A DNA stretch of 64,000 bases from JALORV01 sp963724365 (lineage in GTDB: Bacteria > Pseudomonadota > Gammaproteobacteria > Burkholderiales > Burkholderiaceae_F): positions 467,023 to 531,022 of the forward strand of contig CAVRUR010000013.1 of the NCBI GenBank assembly GCA_963724365.1, written 5' to 3'. Under the pieces are notes generated by a model. It worked only from the letters and a program-made list of their open reading frames with translations. It was not told the origin of the DNA and ran no database searches. Within the stretch, counting starts at the first letter, position 1. Each line of letters starts with the position of its first letter. Positions 20,771 through 28,883 of this stretch are shown here, one piece after another. A program made the position numbers and the translations under genes.

Positions 20771-21841
20771 GTGTCTGCTGACGCCCGCCTCGATTCGGCT
20801 GTGTCGTCTGCCTGGCGGCGGCGCGGGCTGCTGGCCTGGCTCCTTGCACCGATCGCGCTGCTCTATGCCGGCGCGCTGGCGGTCCGCCGCGCTGCCTATT
20901 CCAGTGGCCTGCTGCGCAGCGCGCGCGTGGCCGTGCCGGTCATCGTTGTCGGCAATCTCTATGTCGGCGGCACCGGCAAGACACCACTGACGATCGAACT
21001 GGTACGAGCGCTGCGGACACGGGGCTGGACCCCCGGTGTCGTGTCCCGCGGCTACGGCGGCACGGCCGGCGCACCCCGCCTGGTCAGCTTTCAGCACACC
21101 GCCGCAGAAGTCGGCGACGAACCGCTGCTGATTGCGCGTGCCACCGCGGCGCCGGTCGCAGTCGCGGCGAGCCGCGTGCAGGCCGCACAAGCGCTGCTGG
21201 CAGCCGAACCGGGATGCGACGTGATCGTTGCCGACGATGGCCTGCAGCATCTGCAGCTTGGCCGCGACGTCGAGATTGCCCTGCTGGATGAGCGAGGTCT
21301 GGGCAACGGCTGGGTGCTGCCGGCCGGACCCTTGCGCGAACCGGCTGCACGCCTCGGTGAGGTCGATGCGATCGTTCTGCATCGGGCAGAACACGCGCCG
21401 GTCGACGGTGTTCCCTGCTTTGCGATGCGTTCCCGCCTGGCCGACGAGATCCATCGGCTCGCCGATCGTGCGCACACGATGCCGCTGACCGAACTGATCC
21501 GGCGCCAGCACGGATCCTCGTTGACGATCACCGCGGCCGCGGGCATTGGCGTGCCACAACGCTTCTTCGACATGTTGCGGGCCGCCGGACTCCGGATCGA
21601 GCCGCTGCCGCTGCCCGATCACTTCGACTTCCGCGACAACCCTTTCGCGCAGTGCCGGACTCACCTGCTGCTGATCACCGAGAAGGACGCCGTAAAATGC
21701 GAACGGGTCGATGCGCTGCGCAAGGATCCGCGCATCTGGGTCGTGCCGCTGGTCGCAACGATCGACTCGGCGCTCATTGACCTCGTCGTCACCGCATTGA
21801 ACCTTCATCGAAAGGGCCCGCATGGACCACCGGCTGCTTGA
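20771..21841 (+). CDS. lpxK: Tetraacyldisaccharide 4'-kinase
   Basis: LpxK phosphorylates the lipid A precursor at the inner membrane. The 356-residue protein has an N-terminal hydrophobic anchor (LLAWLLAPIALLYAGALAV), the P-loop GNLYVGGTGKTPL, SRGYGG and the DDGLQHLQLGRDVEIALLD segment with the DD motif. The start is a GTG at 20771. The 3' end overlaps the Trm112 gene by 20 bases. Confidence 0.95.
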   Translation: MSADARLDSAVSSAWRRRGLLAWLLAPIALLYAGALAVRRAAYSSGLLRSARVAVPVIVVGNLYVGGTGKTPLTIELVRALRTRGWTPGVVSRGYGGTAGAPRLVSFQHTAAEVGDEPLLIARATAAPVAVAASRVQAAQALLAAEPGCDVIVADDGLQHLQLGRDVEIALLDERGLGNGWVLPAGPLREPAARLGEVDAIVLHRAEHAPVDGVPCFAMRSRLADEIHRLADRAHTMPLTELIRRQHGSSLTITAAAGIGVPQRFFDMLRAAGLRIEPLPLPDHFDFRDNPFAQCRTHLLLITEKDAVKCERVDALRKDPRIWVVPLVATIDSALIDLVVTALNLHRKGPHGPPAA

Positions 21842-22004
21842 CATCCTCGTATGCCCGGTCTGCAAGGGGCCGCTTGATTTTCACAAGGACGCGCAGGAAC
21901 TGGTCTGCAAGGCAGATGCCCTGGCCTATCCGATCCGCGATGGCATACCGGTGATGCTCGAGTCCGAGGCACGCAAGATCGCCCTGGCCGAACTCGGACG
22001 CTGA
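21822..22004 (+). CDS. ycaR: Trm112-family zinc-ribbon-like protein (YcaR)
   Basis: This 60-residue protein has the Trm112 pattern: LLDILVCPVCKGPL with the Cys pair, then LVCKADALAYPIRDGIPVML. In this family it acts as a small partner or stabiliser; the bacterial role is not settled. It overlaps the lpxK end by 20 bases and precedes kdsB, the conserved lipopolysaccharide gene order. Confidence 0.92.
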   Translation: MDHRLLDILVCPVCKGPLDFHKDAQELVCKADALAYPIRDGIPVMLESEARKIALAELGR

Positions 22005-22031
22005 GCGTCGGATAGTGGCGACGGTCGTCCC

Positions 22032-22796
22032 GTGAGCTTTGTCGTCATCATCCCGGCGCGGCTGGCGTCAACCCGCTTGCCACGCAAACCGCTCGCCGAT
22101 ATTGGCGGCGCCCCCATGGTGGTCCGTGTAGCGCAGCGCGCGCAGGCGACCCGGGCTGACCGGGTCGTGGTCGCCGCCGACAGCGAGGAGATCATCGTGG
22201 CGTGCCGGGCCTATGGCGTCGACGCGTTGCTCACGTCACCGCAGCATGAAACCGGCACCGATCGACTCGCCGAGGCAGCCCGTCTGCTTGGACTGGGCAG
22301 ACAGCAGATCGTGGTCAACGTCCAGGGTGACGAGCCACTGATCCCGGCCGCGGTGATCGACGACGTGGCTCGCCTGCTCGACCTCAGCCCGGATTGCCAG
22401 ATCGCGACGGCAGCGCATGCGATCGCCGATGCCGAAGAATTCTTCAACCCGAACGTCGTCAAGGTCGTGACTGATCGGAACGATCGGGCGCTGTACTTCT
22501 CTCGCGCGCCGATTCCCTGGGCGCGCGATGCCTTCGCAGCCAGCCGCGCCCAACTTCCGCCGGCCTACCCGGCCCGCCGACATATCGGCCTGTATGCCTA
22601 CCGAGCCGGCTTTCTCGACCAGTTCCCGAAGCTCGCACAGGATGCGCTGGAGGTGGCGGAACGACTGGAGCAACTGCGGGCGCTGGCCCATGGTTTTCGA
22701 ATCGCCGTCCTCGGGCTCGATGCGGCATTGCCGCCCGGCGTGGATACCCCGGCCGACCTCGAACATGCGCGTGCCCTGTACGCGGCGCAGCGATAG
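22032..22796 (+). CDS. kdsB: 3-deoxy-manno-octulosonate cytidylyltransferase
   Basis: KdsB activates KDO as CMP-KDO for lipopolysaccharide core synthesis. The 254 residues include the N-terminal IIPARLASTRLPRKPLADI nucleotide-binding segment, QHETGTDRLAEA and NVQGDEPLIP with the metal-binding Asp, and YAYRAGFLDQF. The start is a GTG at 22032. It closes the exbB-exbD-lpxK-Trm112-kdsB set. Confidence 0.96.
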   Translation: MSFVVIIPARLASTRLPRKPLADIGGAPMVVRVAQRAQATRADRVVVAADSEEIIVACRAYGVDALLTSPQHETGTDRLAEAARLLGLGRQQIVVNVQGDEPLIPAAVIDDVARLLDLSPDCQIATAAHAIADAEEFFNPNVVKVVTDRNDRALYFSRAPIPWARDAFAASRAQLPPAYPARRHIGLYAYRAGFLDQFPKLAQDALEVAERLEQLRALAHGFRIAVLGLDAALPPGVDTPADLEHARALYAAQR

Positions 22797-22827
22797 ACTG
22801 CGCGGCCTCGACAGAAGGAGCCATCCG

Positions 22828-24393
22828 ATGATGCGACTGACCGCCGTGATGCTGCTGGCCGTACTCGCGGTCGCGGGCGCCCACGCCAAGACCCTGCGCT
22901 GGGCCTCGCAGGGCGACTACCAGACGGCCGACCCGTATTCCCAGAACGAATTGCTGACCAATCTCTTCGCGCAGCAGGTGCACGACACGCTGGTGATGCG
23001 AGACAAGGACATGAAGATCGTTCCTGCGCTGGCGGTGTCGTGGACGCAGATCAACCCGACCACATGGCGCTTCAACCTGCGCAAGGGGGTCAAGTTCCAC
23101 GACGGCGCACCGTTCACGGCGGACGACGTCGTGTTCTCGTTCGAGCGCGCGAGCCACCCGAATTCGCAGATCCGCCAGTACGCAATCCCGTCCGGCAAGC
23201 CACGCAAGGTGGACGACTTCACGGTCGAATTCGTGCAGGACAAACCCAATCCGATCACGCTGGAGCACATCGCCACGATCTTCATCATGAACAGGGCCTG
23301 GGCCGAGAAGAACAAGGTCGAGCGCCCGCTATCATTCAAGGAGCGCGAGGAGACCTACGCCGCGCGCAACGCCAATGGCACCGGCCCGTTCATGCTGGTA
23401 TCTCGCGAGCCTGGCGTGAAGTCGGTGCTGAAGAAGAATCCGGCCTGGTGGGGCACGGTGACCGGCAACATCGACGAGATCGTGTACTCGCCGATCGGCT
23501 CCGACGCCACGCGCATAGCCGCCCTGCTGTCGGGCCAGGTCGACTTCATCCTCGATCCTCCGCCACAGGACATCGCGCGCCTGAAGGCCAGCAAGGACAT
23601 CAAGGTGGTCGAGGGCCAGGAGAACCGTGTCATTTTCTTCGGCTTCGACCAGCAGCGTGACGAGCTTCTGTACTCGAACGTCAAGGGCAAGAACCCGTTC
23701 AAGGACCGACGCGTGCGGCAAGCGGTCTACCAGGCGATCGATATCGAGGCCCTGAAGGGCAAGACCATGCGCGGCGCGGCACTGCCCACCGGAGGCATCA
23801 CGCCGTCGACGCTGCCGTCCACTCCGGAGATCGAGAAGCGCCGTCCATACGACCCCGAGGCGGCGAAGAAGCTGCTGACGGAAGCGGGCTACCCGAACGG
23901 TTTCGAGGTGACGCTCGACTGCCCGAACAATCGCTATATCAACGACGAGGAGATCTGTGTCGCGGTCGCGGCGATGCTGTCGCGTGTCGGCATCCTGACC
24001 AAGGTCACCGCACAGCCGCGCGCCACCTATTTCCCGAAACTCGAGAAGTTCGACACCAGCTTCTACATGCTCGGCTGGGGAGGAGCAATCACCGACGCGC
24101 AGACTATGCTGTCACCGGTGCTTCGCTCGAAGGACGACAAGACCGGCAACGGCAGCTTCAACTACGGCCGCTACGTCAACCCGAAGCTCGATGCGCTGAT
24201 CGACTCGGCGGCGGTCGAGACCGATCCGGACAAGCGCAGGCAACTCATCACCGGCGCGCTGACCGAGCATAACGAGCAGGTGCACCATGTGCCGCTGCAC
24301 CGGCAAGTGATTCCCTGGGCCATGCGCAGCAACGTCAACGTCGTGCATCGACCGGACAACTGGCTGATCGGCGAGTGGGTCAGGATCGACTGA
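22828..24393 (+). CDS. ABC transporter solute-binding protein, family 5 (peptide/nickel type)
   Basis: The 521-residue periplasmic protein has a signal peptide (cleavage after AGAHA) and the SBP_bac_5 fold. Typical segments are the opening LRWASQGDYQTADPYSQNE, RKGVKFHDGAPFTADDVVFS, GTGPFMLVSREPGVKSVLKKN, and DRRVRQAVYQAIDIEAL. GAAGGAG precedes the ATG. No permease or ATPase gene is nearby, so it is an orphan here; the ligand (peptide or other) cannot be told. A strong terminator follows. Confidence 0.88.
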   Translation: MMRLTAVMLLAVLAVAGAHAKTLRWASQGDYQTADPYSQNELLTNLFAQQVHDTLVMRDKDMKIVPALAVSWTQINPTTWRFNLRKGVKFHDGAPFTADDVVFSFERASHPNSQIRQYAIPSGKPRKVDDFTVEFVQDKPNPITLEHIATIFIMNRAWAEKNKVERPLSFKEREETYAARNANGTGPFMLVSREPGVKSVLKKNPAWWGTVTGNIDEIVYSPIGSDATRIAALLSGQVDFILDPPPQDIARLKASKDIKVVEGQENRVIFFGFDQQRDELLYSNVKGKNPFKDRRVRQAVYQAIDIEALKGKTMRGAALPTGGITPSTLPSTPEIEKRRPYDPEAAKKLLTEAGYPNGFEVTLDCPNNRYINDEEICVAVAAMLSRVGILTKVTAQPRATYFPKLEKFDTSFYMLGWGGAITDAQTMLSPVLRSKDDKTGNGSFNYGRYVNPKLDALIDSAAVETDPDKRRQLITGALTEHNEQVHHVPLHRQVIPWAMRSNVNVVHRPDNWLIGEWVRID

Positions 24394-24411
24394 TTTCGAT
24401 GCTTAGGGACT

Positions 24412-24445
24412 GAAGGGGCCGCCTTACCGGCCCCTTCTGCTTTTT
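24412..24445 (+). terminator. Rho-independent terminator
   Basis: GAAGGGGCCG at 24412-24421 pairs with CGGCCCCTTC at 24428-24437 around a six-base loop, followed by five T at 24441-24445. Confidence 0.93.
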
Positions 24446-24629
24446 GGCGGGGCGCAAGGGAACGGCGGCCACCGAAGCCGCTCTCCCTTACAGAAGGTTT
24501 CAGCCTCGTCGGCGCAGGGAACGAACCGGGTAGAATCCCGCGGCTTCAGCGCCGGCGACAGACCGGCAGCAGCCAGCAGTCGACTGCGACAGCAGAACAA
24601 CGACCACGAGTCGAGCGAGGGACAGGGGG

Positions 24630-25286
24630 ATGCGACTGATATTGCTCGGGCCGCCGGGTGCCGGCAAAGGCACGCAGGCCGCGTTCATCAAAGAGCGCTT
24701 CGGCATCCCGCAGATTTCGACCGGCGACATGCTGCGCGCCGCCGTCAAGGCCGGCACTCCGCTGGGCCTGGCCGCCAAAAAGGTGATGGATGCCGGCGGG
24801 CTGGTGTCCGACGACATCATCATCGGACTGGTCAAGGACCGCCTCAAGGAACCCGATACCGCGAACGGCTACCTGTTCGATGGTTTTCCGCGCACGATTC
24901 CGCAGGCCGAGGCGATGAAGCACGCCGCCGTGGCGATCGACTACGTGCTCGAAATCGCGGTCCCGGACGCGGACATCATCGATCGCATGAGCGGGCGGCG
25001 CGTCCACCTTTCGAGTGGCCGAACCTATCACGTCCGTTTCAATCCGCCGAAGGCCGAGGGCCGCGACGACGTGACCGGCGAGCCGCTGATCCAGCGCGAC
25101 GACGACAAGGAAGAAACGGTTCGCAAGCGTCTCGAGGTCTACCACGCGCAGACCAGCGTGCTCGTCGATTACTACTCCAAGTGGGCGGCAAGCGGTGCCG
25201 CAGGGGCGCCGAAGTACCGGAAGGTCGTCGGCGTCGGATCGGTGGACGAAATCAGGCAGCGCGCGTTCGACGCGCTGTCGTCGTGA
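24630..25286 (+). CDS. adk: Adenylate kinase
   Basis: Adk interconverts AMP and ATP with two ADP. The 218-residue long-form enzyme has the P-loop GPPGAGKGTQ, the AMP-binding STGDMLRAA, DGFPRTIPQAEAM, and a LID domain without zinc cysteines (SGRRVHLSSGRTYHVRFN). It follows the kdsB region as in Burkholderiales. hppA starts 40 bases later. Confidence 0.97.
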   Translation: MRLILLGPPGAGKGTQAAFIKERFGIPQISTGDMLRAAVKAGTPLGLAAKKVMDAGGLVSDDIIIGLVKDRLKEPDTANGYLFDGFPRTIPQAEAMKHAAVAIDYVLEIAVPDADIIDRMSGRRVHLSSGRTYHVRFNPPKAEGRDDVTGEPLIQRDDDKEETVRKRLEVYHAQTSVLVDYYSKWAASGAAGAPKYRKVVGVGSVDEIRQRAFDALSS

Positions 25287-25326
25287 TTCAGTGAATTGAT
25301 TCAGAAGTTTCGATAAGGAGAAGAAG

Positions 25327-27777
25327 ATGTCTGGACTGGCACTCGCGCTGCTCTGCGGTCTCGCGGCCGTGGTATTCGGCGCGTGGTCGATTTCATGGAT
25401 CCTGAAGCAGCCCGCGGGCAACGCGCGCATGCAGGAAATCGCCGCTGCCGTGCAAACCGGCGCTCAGGCGTACCTCAACCGGCAGTACCGCACGATCGCA
25501 ATCGTCGGTGCCGTGCTCGCCGTCATCATTGCCGTGGTCCCGCAGCTCGGCCTGTGGACCGCGATCGGGTTCGTGCTCGGCGCAGTGCTCTCGGGCGCGG
25601 CCGGCTACATCGGCATGAATGTGTCGGTACGCGCCAATGTGCGCACTGCACAGGCTGCGACCCTCGGCTTGAACCCGGCGCTCAACATCGCGTTTCGCGG
25701 CGGTGCGATCACCGGCCTTCTGGTGGTCGGCCTGGGACTGATCGGCGTGGCGGGGTTCTACTGGGTCCTGAAGCTCACGCACGCGGCCTCGACCACGCGC
25801 GAGCTGCTGCACCCGATGATCGGCTTCGCCTTCGGGGCGTCGCTGATCTCGATCTTCGCGCGACTCGGCGGCGGCATCTTCACCAAGGGCGCGGACGTCG
25901 GCGCGGACCTGGTCGGCAAGGTGGAAGCAGGCATTCCCGAAGATGACCCGCGCAATCCGGCCGTGATCGCCGACAACGTCGGCGACAACGTCGGCGACTG
26001 TGCCGGCATGGCGGCGGACCTGTTCGAAACTTTTGCGGTCACGGTGATCGCGACCATGCTGGTCGGCGGCTTTGTATTCCAGAGCGCAGGCGCAGGCGAC
26101 GCCGGCATCATTTATCCGCTGGTTATCTCCGGCGTGTCGATCCTGTCGTCGATCGTCGGCTGCTTCTTCGTCAAGGCGCGCGACGGCGGCAAGATCATGA
26201 ACGCGCTGTACCGCGGCCTGCTCGTTGCCGGTGTGATCTCGCTGGTGCTGTTCTGGCCGGTCACCAACTGGATCCTCGGGCCGATCGTTGCGGCCGCCGG
26301 CCTGACGGTCATGAACCTGTACCTGGCGGCGGTCGTCGGACTCGCCCTGACGGCTGCGCTGGTCTACATCACCGAGTACTACACTGGCACACAGTTCAAG
26401 CCGGTCAAGTATGTCGCCCAGGCATCTACCACGGGCCACGCGACCAACATCATCGCCGGCATCGCGGTGTCAATGAAAGCCTGCGCGTGGCCGGTGATCG
26501 CGATCTGCGCGGCGATCTTCGCTTCCTACTGGCTCGCGGGCCTCTACGGCATCGCGGTCGCGGCCACGTCGATGTTGTCGATGACCGGCATCATCGTCGC
26601 GCTCGACGCCTATGGCCCGATCACCGACAACGCCGGCGGCATTGCCGAAATGGCGGACATGCCGAAGGAAGTGCGCGCGATCACCGATCCGCTCGACGCC
26701 GTCGGCAACACGACCAAGGCAGTCACCAAGGGCTATGCGATCGGCTCGGCCGGCCTCGCGGCGCTGGTGCTGTTCGCTGACTACACCGAAGGCCTGCGCA
26801 CGGCCGGTCTGGCAACCACGTTCGACCTGTCGAATCACCTGGTGATCATCGGACTTTTCATCGGCGGCCTGATTCCGTTCCTGTTCGGCGCGATGGCGAT
26901 GGAAGCCGTCGGCCGTGCCGCGAGCAGCGTGGTCGAGGAAGTGCGGCGCCAGTTCCGAGAAATCCCTGGGATCATGGAATACAAGGCCAAGCCGGACTAC
27001 AGCCGGGCGGTCGACATGCTGACTTCGGCGGCGATCAAGGAAATGATGATCCCGTCGATCCTGCCGGTGCTGGTGCCGATCGTGGTCGGCGTGCTGCTCG
27101 GACCGGCCGCGCTCGGCGGCGTGCTGATGGGCACGATCGTGACGGGACTTTTCGTCGCCATTTCGATGACGACGGGCGGCGGCGCGTGGGACAACGCGAA
27201 GAAGTACATCGAGGAGGGGCACCACGGCGGCAAGGGCTCGGACGCGCACAAGGCGGCCGTGACCGGCGACACGGTTGGCGATCCGTACAAGGACACAGCC
27301 GGCCCCGCGGTCAACCCGCTGATCAAGATCATCAACATCGTGGCACTGCTGATAGTTCCGATCATCGCAACAATGCATGGCGGCAAACCGGTGGCAGCTT
27401 CAGCAGCTGCGCCGGCGGCCACCATCGCGGTCCCGGTGGCCGTGCCCGTCGTGGTCGTCGTCGGCGCGCCGATGCGCGTGCACTTCGACACCGGCTCGGA
27501 CTCCATCTCGACGGCAGGCAAACTGATCGTCGCCGGCTACGCCCAGGCGCTCAAGGCCAATCCGCAGGCCGCGATCGAGCTGTCCGGCTATGCAGATCCG
27601 ACCGGCGATGCGGCCAAGAACCTCGAACTCGCAAAGAACCGCGCGATGGTGGTCCGCGATGAACTGATCGCCAGAGGCGCGGCCGCAGAGCGCGTGACGC
27701 TGGTCAAGCCGACCGAAGTCATCGTCGGCCAGGGCAGCGACGCCGACGCGCGTCGCGTCGACATCATATTGCGTTAA
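25327..27777 (+). CDS. hppA: Proton-translocating membrane pyrophosphatase fused to a C-terminal OmpA-like domain
   Basis: Residues 1 to about 685 form a membrane pyrophosphatase that pumps H+ at the expense of PPi. The signature DVGADLVGKVEAGIPEDDPR, the Asp-rich DNVGDNVGDCAGMAADLFE and the late DNAKKYIEEG and DTVGDPYKDTAGP loops are all present. Lys464 in GNTTKAVTKG marks the K+-independent class. After an Ala/Pro/Val linker, residues of about 715-816 form an OmpA-like domain (VHFDTGSDSIS, SGYADPTGDAAKN, NRAMVVRDELIARG) with the Asp and Arg used for peptidoglycan binding. Usual K+-independent enzymes end near residue 700, so this is a fusion. Confidence 0.93.
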   Translation: MSGLALALLCGLAAVVFGAWSISWILKQPAGNARMQEIAAAVQTGAQAYLNRQYRTIAIVGAVLAVIIAVVPQLGLWTAIGFVLGAVLSGAAGYIGMNVSVRANVRTAQAATLGLNPALNIAFRGGAITGLLVVGLGLIGVAGFYWVLKLTHAASTTRELLHPMIGFAFGASLISIFARLGGGIFTKGADVGADLVGKVEAGIPEDDPRNPAVIADNVGDNVGDCAGMAADLFETFAVTVIATMLVGGFVFQSAGAGDAGIIYPLVISGVSILSSIVGCFFVKARDGGKIMNALYRGLLVAGVISLVLFWPVTNWILGPIVAAAGLTVMNLYLAAVVGLALTAALVYITEYYTGTQFKPVKYVAQASTTGHATNIIAGIAVSMKACAWPVIAICAAIFASYWLAGLYGIAVAATSMLSMTGIIVALDAYGPITDNAGGIAEMADMPKEVRAITDPLDAVGNTTKAVTKGYAIGSAGLAALVLFADYTEGLRTAGLATTFDLSNHLVIIGLFIGGLIPFLFGAMAMEAVGRAASSVVEEVRRQFREIPGIMEYKAKPDYSRAVDMLTSAAIKEMMIPSILPVLVPIVVGVLLGPAALGGVLMGTIVTGLFVAISMTTGGGAWDNAKKYIEEGHHGGKGSDAHKAAVTGDTVGDPYKDTAGPAVNPLIKIINIVALLIVPIIATMHGGKPVAASAAAPAATIAVPVAVPVVVVVGAPMRVHFDTGSDSISTAGKLIVAGYAQALKANPQAAIELSGYADPTGDAAKNLELAKNRAMVVRDELIARGAAAERVTLVKPTEVIVGQGSDADARRVDIILR

Positions 27778-27788
27778 CCGGAGATCGC

Positions 27789-28310
27789 ATGTTCGACGAA
27801 GAAGACAGGGAAATCGGCTACGCGCTCGCCATTGCGATCGCACTGGCAATTTTCATTTCGATCTTCACCTTGGGCATCGCCGCCGGTAGCGCGATCGGCC
27901 AGTTCGGCAAGAAGGCCGGCACCGGCGCATCGGCCATGTCGCTTCCAGTCACCGGTGCGACGGCAGCAACGTCGACCACTGCGTCCGCGGTGCCTGACGC
28001 GACGACGGTGAAGCTCTACTTTGAACTGGGCAAGGCCGAACTGCCCGGCGACGCGCTGACCCGGCTGGCACCGCTGATCACTGCCGCCAAGGGCGACCCG
28101 GCCAGAGTTTTCGTTCTGTCCGGCTTCCACGATGCAAGCGGCGATCCGGCCGCCAATGCCGAATTGGCCAAGCGACGCGCGTTCGCAGTACGCGACCTGC
28201 TCGCCAGCGCTGGCGTCAGCGAAGGTGACATCGAACTTGCAAAGCCTGCTGTCACGACGGGGAGTGCCGATCCGCGCGAGGCGCGCCGTGTCGACGTGAC
28301 CCTGCGCTGA
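27789..28310 (+). CDS. Membrane-anchored OmpA-like protein
   Basis: The 173-residue protein starts with a short cytoplasmic end and one TM helix (residues 10-34, ALAIAIALAIFISIFTLGIA). A Ser/Thr/Ala linker follows, then an OmpA-like domain (VKLYFELGKAELPGDAL, SGFHDASGDPAANAELAKRR) that keeps the Asp and Arg of the peptidoglycan-binding site. It begins 11 bases after hppA and its domain is clearly paralogous to the pyrophosphatase tail. It likely sits beside the pump, with the domain in the periplasm. The function is not known. Confidence 0.8.
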   Translation: MFDEEDREIGYALAIAIALAIFISIFTLGIAAGSAIGQFGKKAGTGASAMSLPVTGATAATSTTASAVPDATTVKLYFELGKAELPGDALTRLAPLITAAKGDPARVFVLSGFHDASGDPAANAELAKRRAFAVRDLLASAGVSEGDIELAKPAVTTGSADPREARRVDVTLR

Positions 28311-28330
28311 TCAGCGCACCGTACACACCG

Positions 28331-28363
28331 GGGCGGTCGGCTCGCGCCGTACCGCCCTTTTTT
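28331..28363 (+). terminator. Rho-independent terminator of the hppA operon
   Basis: GGGCGGT at 28331-28337 pairs with ACCGCCC at 28351-28357, followed by six T. Confidence 0.9.
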
Positions 28364-28376
28364 GATCCGACCGCCC

Positions 28377-28880
28377 ATGGAACTACGGACAGCGCAGTCA
28401 GCCGACGTCGCGTCGATCCAGTCGATCTACGCACACCACGTCCTGCACGGACTCGGCACCTTCGAAACGGAGCCGCCGGGCGTGGAAGAGATGGGATCGC
28501 GCCATGCGCAGATCACTTCCGCCGGCTTTCCCTTCCTGGTGGCGCTCGAGGGCAGCCGCGTCATCGGCTACGCCTACGCCAATCACTTCCGCACCAGGGC
28601 CGCGTATCGCCATACGGTCGAGGACTCGGTCTATGTCACGCCCGACACGATTGGGCGTGGCGTCGGTAAGGCCCTGTTGAACGAACTCGTTGCTCGTTGC
28701 CGTTCCCAGGGTCTGCAGCAGATGCTCGCGGTCATCGGCGACTCCGCCAATGTCGCCTCCATCGGGGTGCATGCTGCTTGCGGGTTCGAGCCGGTCGGCA
28801 CGATGAAGGCCGTCGGCCGCAAGTTCGACCGCTGGGTCGACGTCGTCATCATGCAGCGCGCGCTCGCCGCCCAGACGTAG
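28377..28880 (+). CDS. GNAT N-acetyltransferase (phosphinothricin/methionine-sulfoximine type)
   Basis: The 167-residue protein has the GNAT fold of the PAT/MnaT subgroup. Visible are the opening RTAQSADVASIQSIYAHHV, the FETEPP segment, YRHTVEDSVYVTPDTIGRGVG with the acetyl-CoA loop, and the late HAACGFEPVGTMKAVGRKF. Family members acetylate phosphinothricin, methionine sulfoximine or similar amino acids. The substrate here is inferred only from similarity. It is convergent with the CoA-transferase gene three bases away. Confidence 0.85.
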   Translation: MELRTAQSADVASIQSIYAHHVLHGLGTFETEPPGVEEMGSRHAQITSAGFPFLVALEGSRVIGYAYANHFRTRAAYRHTVEDSVYVTPDTIGRGVGKALLNELVARCRSQGLQQMLAVIGDSANVASIGVHAACGFEPVGTMKAVGRKFDRWVDVVIMQRALAAQT

Positions 28881-28883
28881 CGG

